64,000 nucleotides of DNA from G963663315 sp963663315 (GTDB lineage: Bacteria; Pseudomonadota; Gammaproteobacteria; Arenicellales; Poriferihabitantaceae): NCBI GenBank assembly GCA_963663315.1, contig OY760176.1, forward strand, positions 1,736,001 to 1,800,000, in the 5' to 3' direction. Below, in pieces: positions 35,122 through 45,236 of the stretch (position 1 is its first letter; every line of letters starts with the position of its first letter). The notes beneath the pieces are model-generated. The model was not told the origin of the DNA and made no database searches. It worked only from the letters and a program-made list of their open reading frames with translations. Both the position numbers and the translations under genes were made by a program.

Positions 35122-36278
35122 TGTCTGGCCTTGATTCGGGGACGGGCGTGGCGGGCGATGGAGAACAACAGACCTATCGCTGCCATACTGCTCAACATGC
35201 TGCTGCCGCCATAGCTCATCATTGGCAGGGTCAGACCCTTGGTGGGCAGCAACCCGGTATTAACGCCAGTATGCACCGCAGCCTGCAATGCGAGAATAAC
35301 CCCTATCCCCTGAGCAAGAAACCCGGAAAACCGTTGTCCGTGCTGCAGTGCCTGCCGTCCAATGACAAGAGCACGAAACAGGAGCAGTGCAAACAATAAC
35401 AGCACGCAGAATATGCCGATTGCCCCGAGTTCCTCGCCGATGATTGCAATCAGAAAGTCATTGCCTGAATGCGGCAGGTACGACAGCTTCTGTATGCTGC
35501 TGCCAAGACCTGCCCCGAACCATTCTCCTCGACCGATCGCGATTAATGACTGCACGAGTTGAAAGCCTGATCCATTCGGGTCTGCCCAGGGGTCTCTGTA
35601 GCTGAGCAACCGTACTACCCGATAGGGTTCCATCCACAGGATCAATGTCATCAAACCGGTAGCGACACTGATGCTGATCACGAGGTGCGAAAGCCGCACA
35701 CCCGCCAGTATCATCATGATGGCAACCGTAGCAATGATCACAACCGTCGTGCCATAGTCAGGCTGGAGCAGCAACAACAATCCAATGGTACCAGCCACCA
35801 ATCCAATATTAATGACACCGACCTTGAACAAATGCAGATCATTCTTTTTTCTTGCCAGATAGTCAGCGAAATAAATTACTGCCGCGATTTTCACAAACTC
35901 CGAGGGTTGCAGCCTTAAGCCCCACAGATCGATCCAGCGAGAACTGCCATTGACTTCTACACCGAGATTGGTAAACACCAACGACAGGAATATGAGCAAT
36001 CCGAACAGCAGCCATACTTTGTTCATTCTCTCCAACCAGTCTATTCGAATGGATGCCGCGGCCCATAAAACAATCGCACCCGCCCCAATGTGCATCAAAT
36101 GTCTGGTCAAATTGTCAAAATTTGTATCCTGAGTCTTGCCACCCCCGGCAATGGTGGCTGAAAACACCATGACCGTACCGATCGATATCATGGCAACAAC
36201 GACAAAAACCAACCAGTGATCTTGATTCCCGACCAGAGATGCCTTTTCACTCAAGACCGGACTAGACTGCTGGTTCAT
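35118..36278 (-). CDS. ftsW: Septal peptidoglycan polymerase FtsW
   Basis: FtsW is a SEDS-family glycosyltransferase that polymerises lipid II at the septum with FtsI. The 386-residue protein has about ten hydrophobic helices and the family motifs GSSRWIDLWGLRLQPSEF and PHSGNDFLIAIIGEELG. Its place between murD and murG marks it as FtsW rather than RodA. It overlaps murD by 17 bases. Confidence 0.96.
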   Translation of the reverse strand: MNQQSSPVLSEKASLVGNQDHWLVFVVVAMISIGTVMVFSATIAGGGKTQDTNFDNLTRHLMHIGAGAIVLWAAASIRIDWLERMNKVWLLFGLLIFLSLVFTNLGVEVNGSSRWIDLWGLRLQPSEFVKIAAVIYFADYLARKKNDLHLFKVGVINIGLVAGTIGLLLLLQPDYGTTVVIIATVAIMMILAGVRLSHLVISISVATGLMTLILWMEPYRVVRLLSYRDPWADPNGSGFQLVQSLIAIGRGEWFGAGLGSSIQKLSYLPHSGNDFLIAIIGEELGAIGIFCVLLLFALLLFRALVIGRQALQHGQRFSGFLAQGIGVILALQAAVHTGVNTGLLPTKGLTLPMMSYGGSSMLSSMAAIGLLFSIARHARPRIKARQ

Positions 36279-37641
36279 GATCGCCCCCGCTATCGACCAG
36301 TTCCATCACCCGTTGTTTGAACCTGTTGCCCCGATGCTCATAACTGTCAAACATGTCGTAACTCGCGCATGCCGGAGAAAACAAAACGGTATAATCGGGC
36401 TGTGCCAATCTGAATGACTGTTCTACGGCTTCATCCAGAGTACCCACGCGGGTCACATTTGATGTGCTCTTGAAACAGGTCAGAATAATTTCGGCATCCT
36501 CGCCAAAAATGAAGGTATGAGCCACCTTGTCGGCGATCACATCAGCCATGTATGAAAAATCCGCGCCCTTCCCCTGGCCGCCGAGAATCAGGATGATGGG
36601 TTGGCGTAATCCCTTGATCGCTGCAATCGTTGCTCCCGGGTTTGTCCCCTTGGAATCATTTATCCATTTAATCTGATTGACCTCCCTCACCATCTCGCAG
36701 CGATGGGGTAAGCCATGATTGTCCAGTGCAGCCTGGATAACATCCGGATTCAACCTCACCCCGGCTGATTCCACAAGAGCAAACGCCGCCAGCACATTGG
36801 CGATATTCTGTTCACCCTGCAATGTCAATTGATCAACTCGCGCAAGCACATTGTCCCCACGCGCCATCAGACGCCCTCCTTCGGACTCGACAATACCAAA
36901 TTCTTCGTCACTACCCGGGGCATCCAGACCGAAGCTCAAACCACGAAACCCGTCTGTTACCATGGACGCGGTTATCCGGTCATCACGGTTGATAATCCGG
37001 TACCGGGCATGGCGGAAAATCCGGAATTTCGCATCGGCATAATCATTCAGTCCCTGGTACCGGTCCATGTGATCTGCACTGATATTCAGAACCGTCGCAG
37101 AAACCAGTTTCAATGTGCGGGTATTTTCCAATTGAAAGCTGGACAACTCGAGGACATAATAATCAGGCCTCTCACCCTCAAGCAAATCCAGCGCAGGGAT
37201 GCCGATATTTCCTCCGGTTTTGACTTTAAACCCTGCGGCCAACAGCATATGGGCAACCAGCATGGTTACCGTTGACTTGCCATTGGAACCTGTAATTGCG
37301 ATCACAGGTGCATCCGCACTTCGAGCAAAAAGTTCTATGTCACTTATCGGTATATTTTCACTGGTCCTGTCCTTGCCAGTGACCTCAATACCCGGACTGG
37401 CAATAATCTGATCAAACTCATCGAAACGGTCGTAGGGAATACCACCCATCACCAGGTCGACATCGGGGAATCCCTGTTTCACCTGAACCAGATAAGGCGG
37501 AACATCGCGCGAATCGGTTACAGTAATCCGGCAATCGGTTTTCGCCAGATGCCTGATGACCGAAAAGCCGGTCATACCCAGGCCAACTACCAGCGCGGAT
37601 TCCCGGACACGTTGAATGGATTCAGTCACAGTCAATGCCAT
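36262..37641 (-). CDS. murD: UDP-N-acetylmuramoylalanine--D-glutamate ligase
   Basis: MurD adds D-glutamate to UDP-MurNAc-L-Ala. The protein has the ATP loop GSNGKSTVTM, the Mur-ligase motif ELSSFQLE and the C-terminal LFSPACASYDMFDSYEHRG, which is characteristic of MurD. The length of 459 residues is normal. It starts 5 bases after the mraY stop. Confidence 0.97.
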   Translation of the reverse strand: MALTVTESIQRVRESALVVGLGMTGFSVIRHLAKTDCRITVTDSRDVPPYLVQVKQGFPDVDLVMGGIPYDRFDEFDQIIASPGIEVTGKDRTSENIPISDIELFARSADAPVIAITGSNGKSTVTMLVAHMLLAAGFKVKTGGNIGIPALDLLEGERPDYYVLELSSFQLENTRTLKLVSATVLNISADHMDRYQGLNDYADAKFRIFRHARYRIINRDDRITASMVTDGFRGLSFGLDAPGSDEEFGIVESEGGRLMARGDNVLARVDQLTLQGEQNIANVLAAFALVESAGVRLNPDVIQAALDNHGLPHRCEMVREVNQIKWINDSKGTNPGATIAAIKGLRQPIILILGGQGKGADFSYMADVIADKVAHTFIFGEDAEIILTCFKSTSNVTRVGTLDEAVEQSFRLAQPDYTVLFSPACASYDMFDSYEHRGNRFKQRVMELVDSGGDHEPAV

Positions 37642-37645
37642 AGCC

Positions 37646-38728
37646 TCAGCGAATCTTCAACGTCGCCAACCCGATCAATACCAGAATCAGGCTGATTATC
37701 CAGAATCGAACGATCACTCTGGGCTCCGGCCATCCCTTCAATTCAAAATGGTGGTGTAGCGGAGCCATCTTGAAAATCCTCCTGCCAATCAGTTTGTAAG
37801 AGGCAACCTGCAATATGACCGAAACCGTTTCCACAACAAAAATCCCGCCCATGATGATCAACACTATTTCCTGGCGGACAATGACCGCAACAATACCGAT
37901 TGCCGCACCCACAGAAAGTGCACCGATATCTCCCATGAAAACCTGGGCCGGATAAGTATTGTACCAAAGAAACCCCAGACCGGCGCCCACCAGCGCCGAG
38001 CAGAAAACCAGTACTTCCCCTGCCCCCGGGATATAGGGAATAGCCAGATATGCGGAAAAATTCAGGTTGCCAGATACATAAGCGAATACACCCAGTGCCC
38101 CGGCCACCATTACTGCTGGCATGATAGCCAGCCCGTCGAGACCGTCGGTGAGGTTAACAGCATTACTGGTGCCAACCACCACCAGACAAGTCAACACAAT
38201 GAAGCCCCACCCCAGCGGAATTGCGACATCCTTGAATAATGGAACCAGCAGTTCGGTTTCTGCGGGCAGTTTCGCCGTTTGATACAGGAAAATCGCCACC
38301 GCCAATCCAGAGATGCTCTGGAAAAAAAACTTGTTCCTCGCTCCCATCCCCTTGGGGTTCTGGTCAACCAGCTTACGATAATCATCGACCCAGCCAATCA
38401 CCCCAAACGCAATGGTGGTAAACAGGATGGCCCAGATATATCGATTGAACAAATCCCCCCAAAGCAGTGTCGAGACGACCACTGCGAGCAGAATCAGTAG
38501 CCCGCCCATGGTCGGCGTACCGACTTTGCTGAAATGCGTAGGCGGACCTTCTGCCCGCACAGTCTGCCCGATTTGATAGTCACTGAGTTTTCGAATCATG
38601 GCCGGGCCAAAAACAAAAAGTATACCTATCGCGGTCAGCACGCCGCATATACTTCTGAACGTCAGGTATCGGAATACGTTGAAAAAACTGTACTCCTGAG
38701 CGAGGTTGTTAAACAGCCAGGTCAACAT
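37646..38728 (-). CDS. mraY: Phospho-N-acetylmuramoyl-pentapeptide transferase
   Basis: MraY makes lipid I on undecaprenyl phosphate, the first membrane step of peptidoglycan synthesis. The 360-residue protein has about ten transmembrane helices. The catalytic Asp region DDYRKL, the NLTDGLDGLA loop and the PLHHHFELKGWPE motif are all present. It overlaps the end of murF by seven bases. Confidence 0.97.
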   Translation of the reverse strand: MLTWLFNNLAQEYSFFNVFRYLTFRSICGVLTAIGILFVFGPAMIRKLSDYQIGQTVRAEGPPTHFSKVGTPTMGGLLILLAVVVSTLLWGDLFNRYIWAILFTTIAFGVIGWVDDYRKLVDQNPKGMGARNKFFFQSISGLAVAIFLYQTAKLPAETELLVPLFKDVAIPLGWGFIVLTCLVVVGTSNAVNLTDGLDGLAIMPAVMVAGALGVFAYVSGNLNFSAYLAIPYIPGAGEVLVFCSALVGAGLGFLWYNTYPAQVFMGDIGALSVGAAIGIVAVIVRQEIVLIIMGGIFVVETVSVILQVASYKLIGRRIFKMAPLHHHFELKGWPEPRVIVRFWIISLILVLIGLATLKIR

Positions 38729-40143
38729 ACGCAGCCATTTCCCGGTTGAGAATTCAAATCTCTCTCAATCATTTGATGTACCACTCTTTCCATTCGGGAA
38801 GACCGCGAGCCCTTGATCAGCATCGCCACATCCGGGGCAAGGGCCTGCTTCGCTGTTTTCAGCAACTCTTCCATACTGTCAAAGACGCTGGCGCTGCCGC
38901 CAAAGCGTCCTGCATAAAACCGGGCGTGGTTATTGTGATCCGGGGAATAGCAATACAGGCGATCTATACCCTGGGTTTTCGCGTACGCACCCACTTCTTC
39001 ATGCAACTGCGGGCTGGCTTCTCCCAGTTCCGCCATTGCTCCAAGCACCAGAATTTTTATACCCTTGCATTGTTGTAAAACATTGATTGCGGCCTTCATC
39101 GATGCCGGATTGGCGTTATAGCTGTCATCAATAATCGTTGAGCCTTTCAACCCCGGTCTGACATCAAGGCGGCCTGTTACACCGGACACCTTTTCCAGTC
39201 CTTCCTTTATCTCGGTCAGCCCGACACCCGCTGCAAAACAGATAGCGGATGCCGCCAGTGCATTCATGATATTGTGGCGCCCCGGCAAGGGCAGATTGAT
39301 CTGTGTGACCTGATCCTCTATCTGTAGTTCGAACTGACTCGTGCGGTTTCCGGGCTCTGCATTGTGCGCACTCACATCTGCTTTTGCATCTATCGCAAAG
39401 CTGACAATGGTTGCATCGGGACAAGAAGCATTTATCCCTGCCGCCCACTCGGTGCAGAACTCATCGTCGGCATTGAGAATGGCTACGCCTGTATCCGGCA
39501 ACCCCAGGAAGATCTCGGCTTTTGCTGAAGCAATTTGCCTGATATCTCCGAGTCCCTCCAGATGGGCGGGCGCCACGTTATTGATCAGCGCTATAGTGGG
39601 TCTGGTCAGTCGAGTGAGATATTCAATTTCCCCTGGATGGTTGGTTCCCATTTCAATCACCGCAAACCGATGGCAGTCGGTCAACTTCAACAAGGTAAGT
39701 GGCGCCCCCCACTGATTGTTGAAACTTTCCTCGGGCGCCAGACAGCGGCCACATTGTTCAAGTATCGAAGCCGTCATTCGAGTAACAGTGGTTTTCCCAT
39801 TGCTGCCTGTTATCGCGATGACAGGGATGTCAAATCGTGATCGCCAGTCTTTACCAAGCTGACCCAAAGCGACAGTGGTATCCGGCGCTTCGATCAAGGC
39901 CAGCTTCGATTCGCCCATGGTAGACGGCATGGTTGATGACACATTGGATACCACGGCGCCCACCGCACCCATCCTGCTGGCCTGGGATATAAATGCATGG
40001 CCATCATGTTTTTCCCCGGGGATCGCCACAAACAACCCGCCCGGCTCGACCACCCTGGAGTCCGTGCTGACTGAAGTGAATCCAGCATCCTTTCCAAGCA
40101 ATGTTCCATCAACGATACGAGCCGCTTCGGACAATGTCATCAT
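38722..40143 (-). CDS. murF: UDP-MurNAc-tripeptide--D-Ala-D-Ala ligase
   Basis: MurF adds the D-Ala-D-Ala dipeptide to finish the pentapeptide. The protein has the ATP loop ITGSNGKTTV, the IEMGTNHPGEI motif and the substrate motif DDSYNANPASM. The dipeptide must be made by a Ddl encoded outside this window, since no ddl lies in the cluster. Its start overlaps murE by four bases. Confidence 0.96.
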   Translation of the reverse strand: MMTLSEAARIVDGTLLGKDAGFTSVSTDSRVVEPGGLFVAIPGEKHDGHAFISQASRMGAVGAVVSNVSSTMPSTMGESKLALIEAPDTTVALGQLGKDWRSRFDIPVIAITGSNGKTTVTRMTASILEQCGRCLAPEESFNNQWGAPLTLLKLTDCHRFAVIEMGTNHPGEIEYLTRLTRPTIALINNVAPAHLEGLGDIRQIASAKAEIFLGLPDTGVAILNADDEFCTEWAAGINASCPDATIVSFAIDAKADVSAHNAEPGNRTSQFELQIEDQVTQINLPLPGRHNIMNALAASAICFAAGVGLTEIKEGLEKVSGVTGRLDVRPGLKGSTIIDDSYNANPASMKAAINVLQQCKGIKILVLGAMAELGEASPQLHEEVGAYAKTQGIDRLYCYSPDHNNHARFYAGRFGGSASVFDSMEELLKTAKQALAPDVAMLIKGSRSSRMERVVHQMIERDLNSQPGNGCVC

Positions 40144-41669
40144 GACAACTCCTCCAGCAATTCCCGGACCAGTTCACGATCACACAACTGTCTGGTTTCA
40201 TAACCTGTAATCTGCTGTGTTTCATGACCTTTTCCAGCCAGCAGAATCATGTCTCCGGCGGTTGAAGATTGAATCGCCTGCCGGGTAGCCAGTTTCCTGT
40301 CATGAATCACTGTCGGCCTGCTTTTCATCCCCTGCAGGATCTGATCGACAATCAACTCCGGCGATTCAAAACGGGGGTTATCATCGGTGATAATGACACG
40401 GTCGGCCAGACGCTCGGCAATCGCCCCCATTTGTGGTCGTTTTTCCTGATCCCGGTCGCCACCACAACCGAACACCACGACCAGTTCGCCACAACACAGT
40501 GATTTAAGGGAATTCAATGCCTGTTCCAGTGCATCCGGGGTATGGGCATAATCCACCACTACACCCGGTTGATGGGAATGATTGGTGAACATTTCCATCC
40601 TCCCCGGTGGCGGCGACAATTCAGGCATGACTTCTGCAATTTCTCCGATCCGATAACCCAGACCGACCAACGCTCCAACCGTTGCCAGGATATTCAGTAC
40701 ATTGATCCCGCCAGTCAAGCCGACTCTTATCCGTGCTGAATCGCTCTGATAACTCAAATCGAACTGAATTTCACAGGCACTGATCTCTAGATGGCAAGGC
40801 GATAGATTCGCATTCCCCAAACCGTAGGTAAGACAAGTCAAATCGGTCCTGTGTTTTTCGAGATAGTGAATCAGGTTTTGTCCAAAGGCATCATCGGTAT
40901 TGATTACGGCGATTTTGAGTGAAGGAAATTCGAATAATTTTTGCTTCGCCTGACTGTATTCCTCCAGGGAGCGGTGATAATCCAGATGATCCCGGGAAAG
41001 ATTAGTGAGGATGGCAATATCAAATTCAACGCCATTGACACGCCCCTGATCAAGACCATGGGAAGAAACTTCGAGACTGACAGCAGCCTTCCCCATTGAG
41101 CGAAAATCAGCCAGTTGTCGATGCATTGAAATCACATCCATAGTGGTTAAATCAGACATCTGCAAACTTCCGATTTCTCCTGTTCCAAGCGTACCCGAAT
41201 AGCCGCAGGGAAGACCCAACTGTTCCAGCGCCTGACCGAGCAGGTAAGCCGTGGTGGTTTTACCGTTGGTGCCGGTTATCCCGATTACCTTCAATGAAGA
41301 AGATGGATTCCGGAAATATCCTGACGCAATCCGACCCAGTTTACCGTTGAGATCGTCAATCCCTATAAGCGGGGTATTTCCCCTGGTTTCTTCTTTGGGC
41401 TCAATGCCCCGACTCTCGTAAAGTACTGCCGATGCATGATGATCGATTGCCTCGGGGATGTAGTCCCGGCCATCGGCATGTACGCCAGGCCGGGCAACAA
41501 ACACATCACCACTCTCAACATGCCGACTGTCCAACTGCAACCGGCCAACCAACCTGTCATCGCCCGGCTTCAATGTCGTAATCCCGGACAATATCTCGCT
41601 CAACCAGGCATTTAAGATTGCACCCGCCTGGCCGATTGTCCGATGTTCGATCACAGACTCTATCCCCAT
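40140..41669 (-). CDS. murE: UDP-MurNAc-dipeptide--meso-DAP ligase
   Basis: MurE adds meso-diaminopimelate as the third peptide residue. The 509-residue protein has the ATP loop TGTNGKTTTAYL and the DNPR motif (TDDNPRFES) that selects DAP rather than lysine, which agrees with dapF at 1844-2686. The Mur motif SLEVSSHGL is also present. It lies between ftsI and murF. Confidence 0.97.
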   Translation of the reverse strand: MGIESVIEHRTIGQAGAILNAWLSEILSGITTLKPGDDRLVGRLQLDSRHVESGDVFVARPGVHADGRDYIPEAIDHHASAVLYESRGIEPKEETRGNTPLIGIDDLNGKLGRIASGYFRNPSSSLKVIGITGTNGKTTTAYLLGQALEQLGLPCGYSGTLGTGEIGSLQMSDLTTMDVISMHRQLADFRSMGKAAVSLEVSSHGLDQGRVNGVEFDIAILTNLSRDHLDYHRSLEEYSQAKQKLFEFPSLKIAVINTDDAFGQNLIHYLEKHRTDLTCLTYGLGNANLSPCHLEISACEIQFDLSYQSDSARIRVGLTGGINVLNILATVGALVGLGYRIGEIAEVMPELSPPPGRMEMFTNHSHQPGVVVDYAHTPDALEQALNSLKSLCCGELVVVFGCGGDRDQEKRPQMGAIAERLADRVIITDDNPRFESPELIVDQILQGMKSRPTVIHDRKLATRQAIQSSTAGDMILLAGKGHETQQITGYETRQLCDRELVRELLEELS

Positions 41670-41678
41670 TATTGATGC

Positions 41679-43394
41679 TCACACCCGAGTCTTGTCGACT
41701 TGAATCGAAACTACCCGGGACTGATCGACATCATCCGGTCTGACGTTATACAAACGCATCATGTCAGACATCAACCTCGAAAAAACCGGCGCCGCAACAT
41801 CGCCACCGTAGTAATACTTTCCTTTGGGATCGTCGATTGAAACGACAGTGACAAACTTCGGATCAGATACCGGACCGAGACCGGCGAACAACGACAAATA
41901 CCGGTTTTTCGCGTATTTACCATCAATCAGCTTGTGAGTAGTCCCGGTCTTTCCGCCGATTCGATATCGGGCTATCCTTGCTTTTCGCCCTGTGCCTTTC
42001 GGGGTGGCGGCCTGCTCGAGCATATTTCTGATATTGAGTACGGTTTCAAGGCTAAATACTCTTTTCCCTCTGGCGCGAAACCCGGGTTCCTTTTTCTCCA
42101 GGGTGACAGGCAACAATTCTCCGTCTGTAGCAAAAACAGTATAGGCTCTCGCCAGTTGTAACGGAGTTACCGAGAAACCATAACCGTATGCCATGGTTGC
42201 GTGTTCTATTTTCCGGGAACGGCGTTTGAGAAGACCCGGAATTTCACCTGGCAAAAACCCTGCCGTTGAACCAAATCCAACCTCCTGCAAAGTGTCAAAG
42301 AGATCATCAAACGGCAAGGAGAGCGCGATCTTTGCAGACCCCACATTGCTTGAACGAACGATCACATCGAAAATCGACAGTTCGCCATAGTCATGAACAT
42401 CCCTGATCGTACTCCCCCCGATCTGATAGGCGCCCGGGGAGGTGTCGACCATTGTATCCACTCCGACTGTTCTACTGTCCAGCGCCATGGCAATGGTGAA
42501 CGGTTTTATCGTGGACCCTGGCTCCAGTAAATCTGTCACCGCACGATTCCTGAATATTCGATCTTTCAGGGTATTCCGGTCATTGGGATTGAATTGGGGT
42601 GCATTCACCATTGCCAGAATTTCTCCACTGGGTATGGACAAAACCACTACACTGCCACCCGCAGCATCATGTTCGATCAACGCTGACTCCAGATACTGGC
42701 TGGCCAGCGACTGAAGGCGCTGATCAATGCTGATCATGATATCCCTGCCATGCTGGACCTGCTGGACGCTTTCCACTCTTTCAACATAACGACCACCCAG
42801 ACTCTTGAGCACAAGCATCCTGCCTTCACTGCCTTTCAATTCTTCATTGAATGCCATCTCCAGCCCTTCCTGGCCATTGCCGTCAATATCGGTAAACCCG
42901 ATCAGGTGGGCACTGATCGGACCACCTGGGAAATATCGTTTGTATTCTCTTCGTACCTGAAGTCCGGGGATCGGAGTTTCCACCGCTTGTTCGACCACAG
43001 ATGGCGGCAACTGTCGTTTAATATACATGAAGTCGGCACTGACATATTTTTCGCACTTTTCCTTGAGATCTTGTCTTGAAGTACCCGTGGTTTCCAGAAT
43101 TTTATCCCAGGACAGCTCTGCATTACAAAACAACCCGGGGTTCGAGACCAGGGAATATACCGGTGTACTGACAGACAACGGCTGACCGTTACGATCAAGT
43201 ATCCGACCTCGCTCCGGGAAGATTTTGACTTCGCGCAAGTAGCGCATTTCTCCCTGGGACTGGAGTTTTTCCCTTTCATGGGTTTGCAAATAGACAACAC
43301 GCAACGCAAGCACGACAAACACACTGATCATGCCCGCAAGCACCAGATGCTGACGCCATATCAATAGTGCCCCGGGCGCCTGGTTTCTAACCAT
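41679..43394 (-). CDS. ftsI: Septal transpeptidase FtsI (PBP3)
   Basis: FtsI cross-links septal peptidoglycan. It has a short cytoplasmic start, one transmembrane helix (about 18-37), a dimerisation region and the transpeptidase domain. All three active-site motifs are present: SxxK as GSTIKPF, SxN as SSN and KTGT in GGKTGTTHK. The ATG at 43394 gives 571 residues. A GTG at 43427, directly after the ftsL stop, would add 11 residues, and the choice is uncertain. This is the main target of many beta-lactams. Confidence 0.95.
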   Translation of the reverse strand: MVRNQAPGALLIWRQHLVLAGMISVFVVLALRVVYLQTHEREKLQSQGEMRYLREVKIFPERGRILDRNGQPLSVSTPVYSLVSNPGLFCNAELSWDKILETTGTSRQDLKEKCEKYVSADFMYIKRQLPPSVVEQAVETPIPGLQVRREYKRYFPGGPISAHLIGFTDIDGNGQEGLEMAFNEELKGSEGRMLVLKSLGGRYVERVESVQQVQHGRDIMISIDQRLQSLASQYLESALIEHDAAGGSVVVLSIPSGEILAMVNAPQFNPNDRNTLKDRIFRNRAVTDLLEPGSTIKPFTIAMALDSRTVGVDTMVDTSPGAYQIGGSTIRDVHDYGELSIFDVIVRSSNVGSAKIALSLPFDDLFDTLQEVGFGSTAGFLPGEIPGLLKRRSRKIEHATMAYGYGFSVTPLQLARAYTVFATDGELLPVTLEKKEPGFRARGKRVFSLETVLNIRNMLEQAATPKGTGRKARIARYRIGGKTGTTHKLIDGKYAKNRYLSLFAGLGPVSDPKFVTVVSIDDPKGKYYYGGDVAAPVFSRLMSDMMRLYNVRPDDVDQSRVVSIQVDKTRV

Positions 43395-43427
43395 CTGCCC
43401 GCACTCGGCTGTGTTTGCAAAGATCAC

Positions 43428-43775
43428 TCACTGGCTACTCGCTTCTTGCTTGCTTATTGCTAACCGGGCATTTTTCAGATACACAGTCACAATTTTTTCA
43501 GGGGCAGGCGGGTGCATTCCCAATCGACTTCCCACACTGTCTGCAATGTTATGTCCGGTGTTCCAGGTCGCTTTCTCGATCAACAGTCTGCCCCACTCGG
43601 TTTTCAACTGGCTGAGGTTATGATCGAGACCATGCAAATGAGCAAATGCCAGTCGATTCTCATGCCGAACTGTGATCACTGCGAAAGCGCTGAAAATCAC
43701 CAGAACCAGCAGAATGATCGAAAGTTTGTTGATTGATTGAGATTGACCCATTTGATCCGCTTTACCTGTGAGCAT
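43428..43775 (-). CDS. ftsL: Cell division protein FtsL
   Basis: FtsL is a small bitopic protein that joins FtsQ and FtsB to activate septal synthesis. The 115-residue protein has one transmembrane helix (LSIILLVLVIFSAFAVITV) and a periplasmic coiled-coil stretch. The sequence is poorly conserved in general. Position between rsmH and ftsI and the topology support the call. It starts 3 bases after the rsmH stop. Confidence 0.88.
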   Translation of the reverse strand: MLTGKADQMGQSQSINKLSIILLVLVIFSAFAVITVRHENRLAFAHLHGLDHNLSQLKTEWGRLLIEKATWNTGHNIADSVGSRLGMHPPAPEKIVTVYLKNARLAISKQEASSQ

Positions 43776-43778
43776 GGT

Positions 43779-44720
43779 CTAGGCCACCTTCCGGGCAACA
43801 CGCATTACTGCACTTCTTGCCCTGGGATTGCTACCTACTTCATCGGGTTTGGCTCTGACCGGTTTGCCAATCAGGCGCAGGGTCGGCTTCAGCATGTTAC
43901 TGGTGACAGGGAGGTCAGCAGGATAGAAGTCGCCTCTCGACTGCTCACGCAGGAACCGCTTTACCATTCTGTCCTCCAGGGAATGGAAGCTGATAATAAC
44001 CAGTCGGCCCCCTGATGCCAGCGCATCAAGAGCTTGTGGCAGAGTACTTTCAATTTCCTGCAATTCCTGATTTACTGCGATTCGAATCGCCTGAAAAGTA
44101 CGTGTGGCCGGATGCTTGTGCCTCTCCCTGACTGGCACGGCATCCGATACCAGTCTACTTAGTTCGGCGGTGGTCTCAATCTCGCCGTGCAGCAATGCCT
44201 GCTTGATATTCCGTGCTATTCTTCTGGCGAATCTTTCTTCACCAAAACGTTTCAGAATTTTCACCAGTTCGTCTTCCTTTACCTGTTTTATCCAGTGTGC
44301 AGCCGGGACACCTTCAGACTGATCCATTCTCATATCCAATGGTCCATCATGGCTGAAACTGAATCCTCTTTCAGGTTGATCAAGCTGGGGAGACGATACA
44401 CCGAAGTCAAACAGAATCGCATCCACCTCCCCGAGCAGGCTTTTTTCTTGCAGGATGTTCCCAAGTTTTGAGAAAGCGCCGTGAACCACTTCAATTCTCT
44501 GGTCATCCTGCGAGAATTTCCTGGCGTGGGTGACCGCATCCGCATCACGGTCAATCACGATCAGCCTGGCCTTCACTGGCAGAGTTTTCAGAATCTCACG
44601 GGCATGCCCACCCCTGCCATAGGTTGCATCAACCACCACTTCCCTGTCGGTCAGATCCAGTGCCTGCACAACCTCTTTCAACAAAACCGGGATGTGAGTT
44701 GATGGCTGCAAGTCGTTCAC
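43779..44720 (-). CDS. rsmH: 16S rRNA (cytosine(1402)-N4)-methyltransferase
   Basis: RsmH, also called MraW, methylates C1402 of 16S rRNA. A GTG at 44720 overlaps the mraZ stop by four bases (GTGA) and gives 313 residues, the length of the E. coli enzyme. A longer frame from 44780 lies inside mraZ. The opening HIPVLLKEV, the SAM loop DATYGRGGHA and the RPERGFSF-like motif (QPERGFSFSHDGPLDMRMD) are conserved. Confidence 0.96.
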   Translation of the reverse strand: MNDLQPSTHIPVLLKEVVQALDLTDREVVVDATYGRGGHAREILKTLPVKARLIVIDRDADAVTHARKFSQDDQRIEVVHGAFSKLGNILQEKSLLGEVDAILFDFGVSSPQLDQPERGFSFSHDGPLDMRMDQSEGVPAAHWIKQVKEDELVKILKRFGEERFARRIARNIKQALLHGEIETTAELSRLVSDAVPVRERHKHPATRTFQAIRIAVNQELQEIESTLPQALDALASGGRLVIISFHSLEDRMVKRFLREQSRGDFYPADLPVTSNMLKPTLRLIGKPVRAKPDEVGSNPRARSAVMRVARKVA

Positions 44721-45175
44721 AGCGAAAGTCGCTCCATCTCGACAGAGATTCTGTCTGAATCCAACTCTTCCTTGAGCCACTCACTCCTGCGCGCATGCCA
44801 CAGGCTTTCGCTCCAGATTTCAAATTTATTGCCCTGACCCACCAGGTAGATTTCTTTCGTCATCATTGAGAATTCACGAAGCGGGGAGGGCAACAGAATT
44901 CGCCCGTTGCCATCCATATCGACATCAGAGGCATAGCCAAGCAAAAATCGTTTCAGTTTCTGGTGGGCCGGATCAAAACTGGGCAGCGCAACCAGTTTTT
45001 CCTCGACCTTTTCCCATTCATCCATCGGGTATAGCCAAAGACAGTGTTCCCTGGTATTGTTCACCGTCACAACCAGCTTTCCGTCGCAACATGTGATAAG
45101 GTTTTCCCGATATCGACTGGGTATGGCGAACCGGCCTTTGCTGTCCAGATTGATCGAGTTCGCGCCACGAAACAT
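44717..45175 (-). CDS. mraZ: Transcriptional regulator MraZ
   Basis: MraZ is a ring-forming AbrB-like protein that represses the dcw promoter. The 152-residue protein has two SpoVT/AbrB-type motifs: LDSKGRFAIPSRYRE in the N-terminal half and MDGNGRILLPSPLRE in the second. The gene begins the cluster, and three direct repeats of its binding motif lie just upstream (45184-45208). Confidence 0.96.
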   Translation of the reverse strand: MFRGANSINLDSKGRFAIPSRYRENLITCCDGKLVVTVNNTREHCLWLYPMDEWEKVEEKLVALPSFDPAHQKLKRFLLGYASDVDMDGNGRILLPSPLREFSMMTKEIYLVGQGNKFEIWSESLWHARRSEWLKEELDSDRISVEMERLSL

Positions 45176-45183
45176 AATTCTCT

Positions 45184-45208
45184 ACCACAATTCACCACTA
45201 TTCCCCAC
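45184..45208 (-). promoter_or_regulatory. Three MraZ-binding direct repeats
   Basis: On the minus strand GTGGG, GTGGT and GTGGT recur at exactly 10-base steps (45208-45204, 45198-45194, 45188-45184). MraZ of E. coli binds TGGGN repeats with 5-base spacers in front of its own gene, and the spacing here matches. The first repeat overlaps the -10 box, so binding would block initiation. Confidence 0.75.
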
Positions 45209-45236
45209 TATAGAAGGGATGGTAGGTTGCTGTCAA
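45207..45236 (-). promoter_or_regulatory. Probable promoter of the dcw operon
   Basis: Read leftward, TTGACA (45236-45231, a perfect -35) is followed by an 18-base spacer and TATAGT (45212-45207, five of six to the -10 consensus). It lies about 30 bases upstream of the mraZ start. This is the only strong consensus promoter I see for the leftward cluster. Confidence 0.75.
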
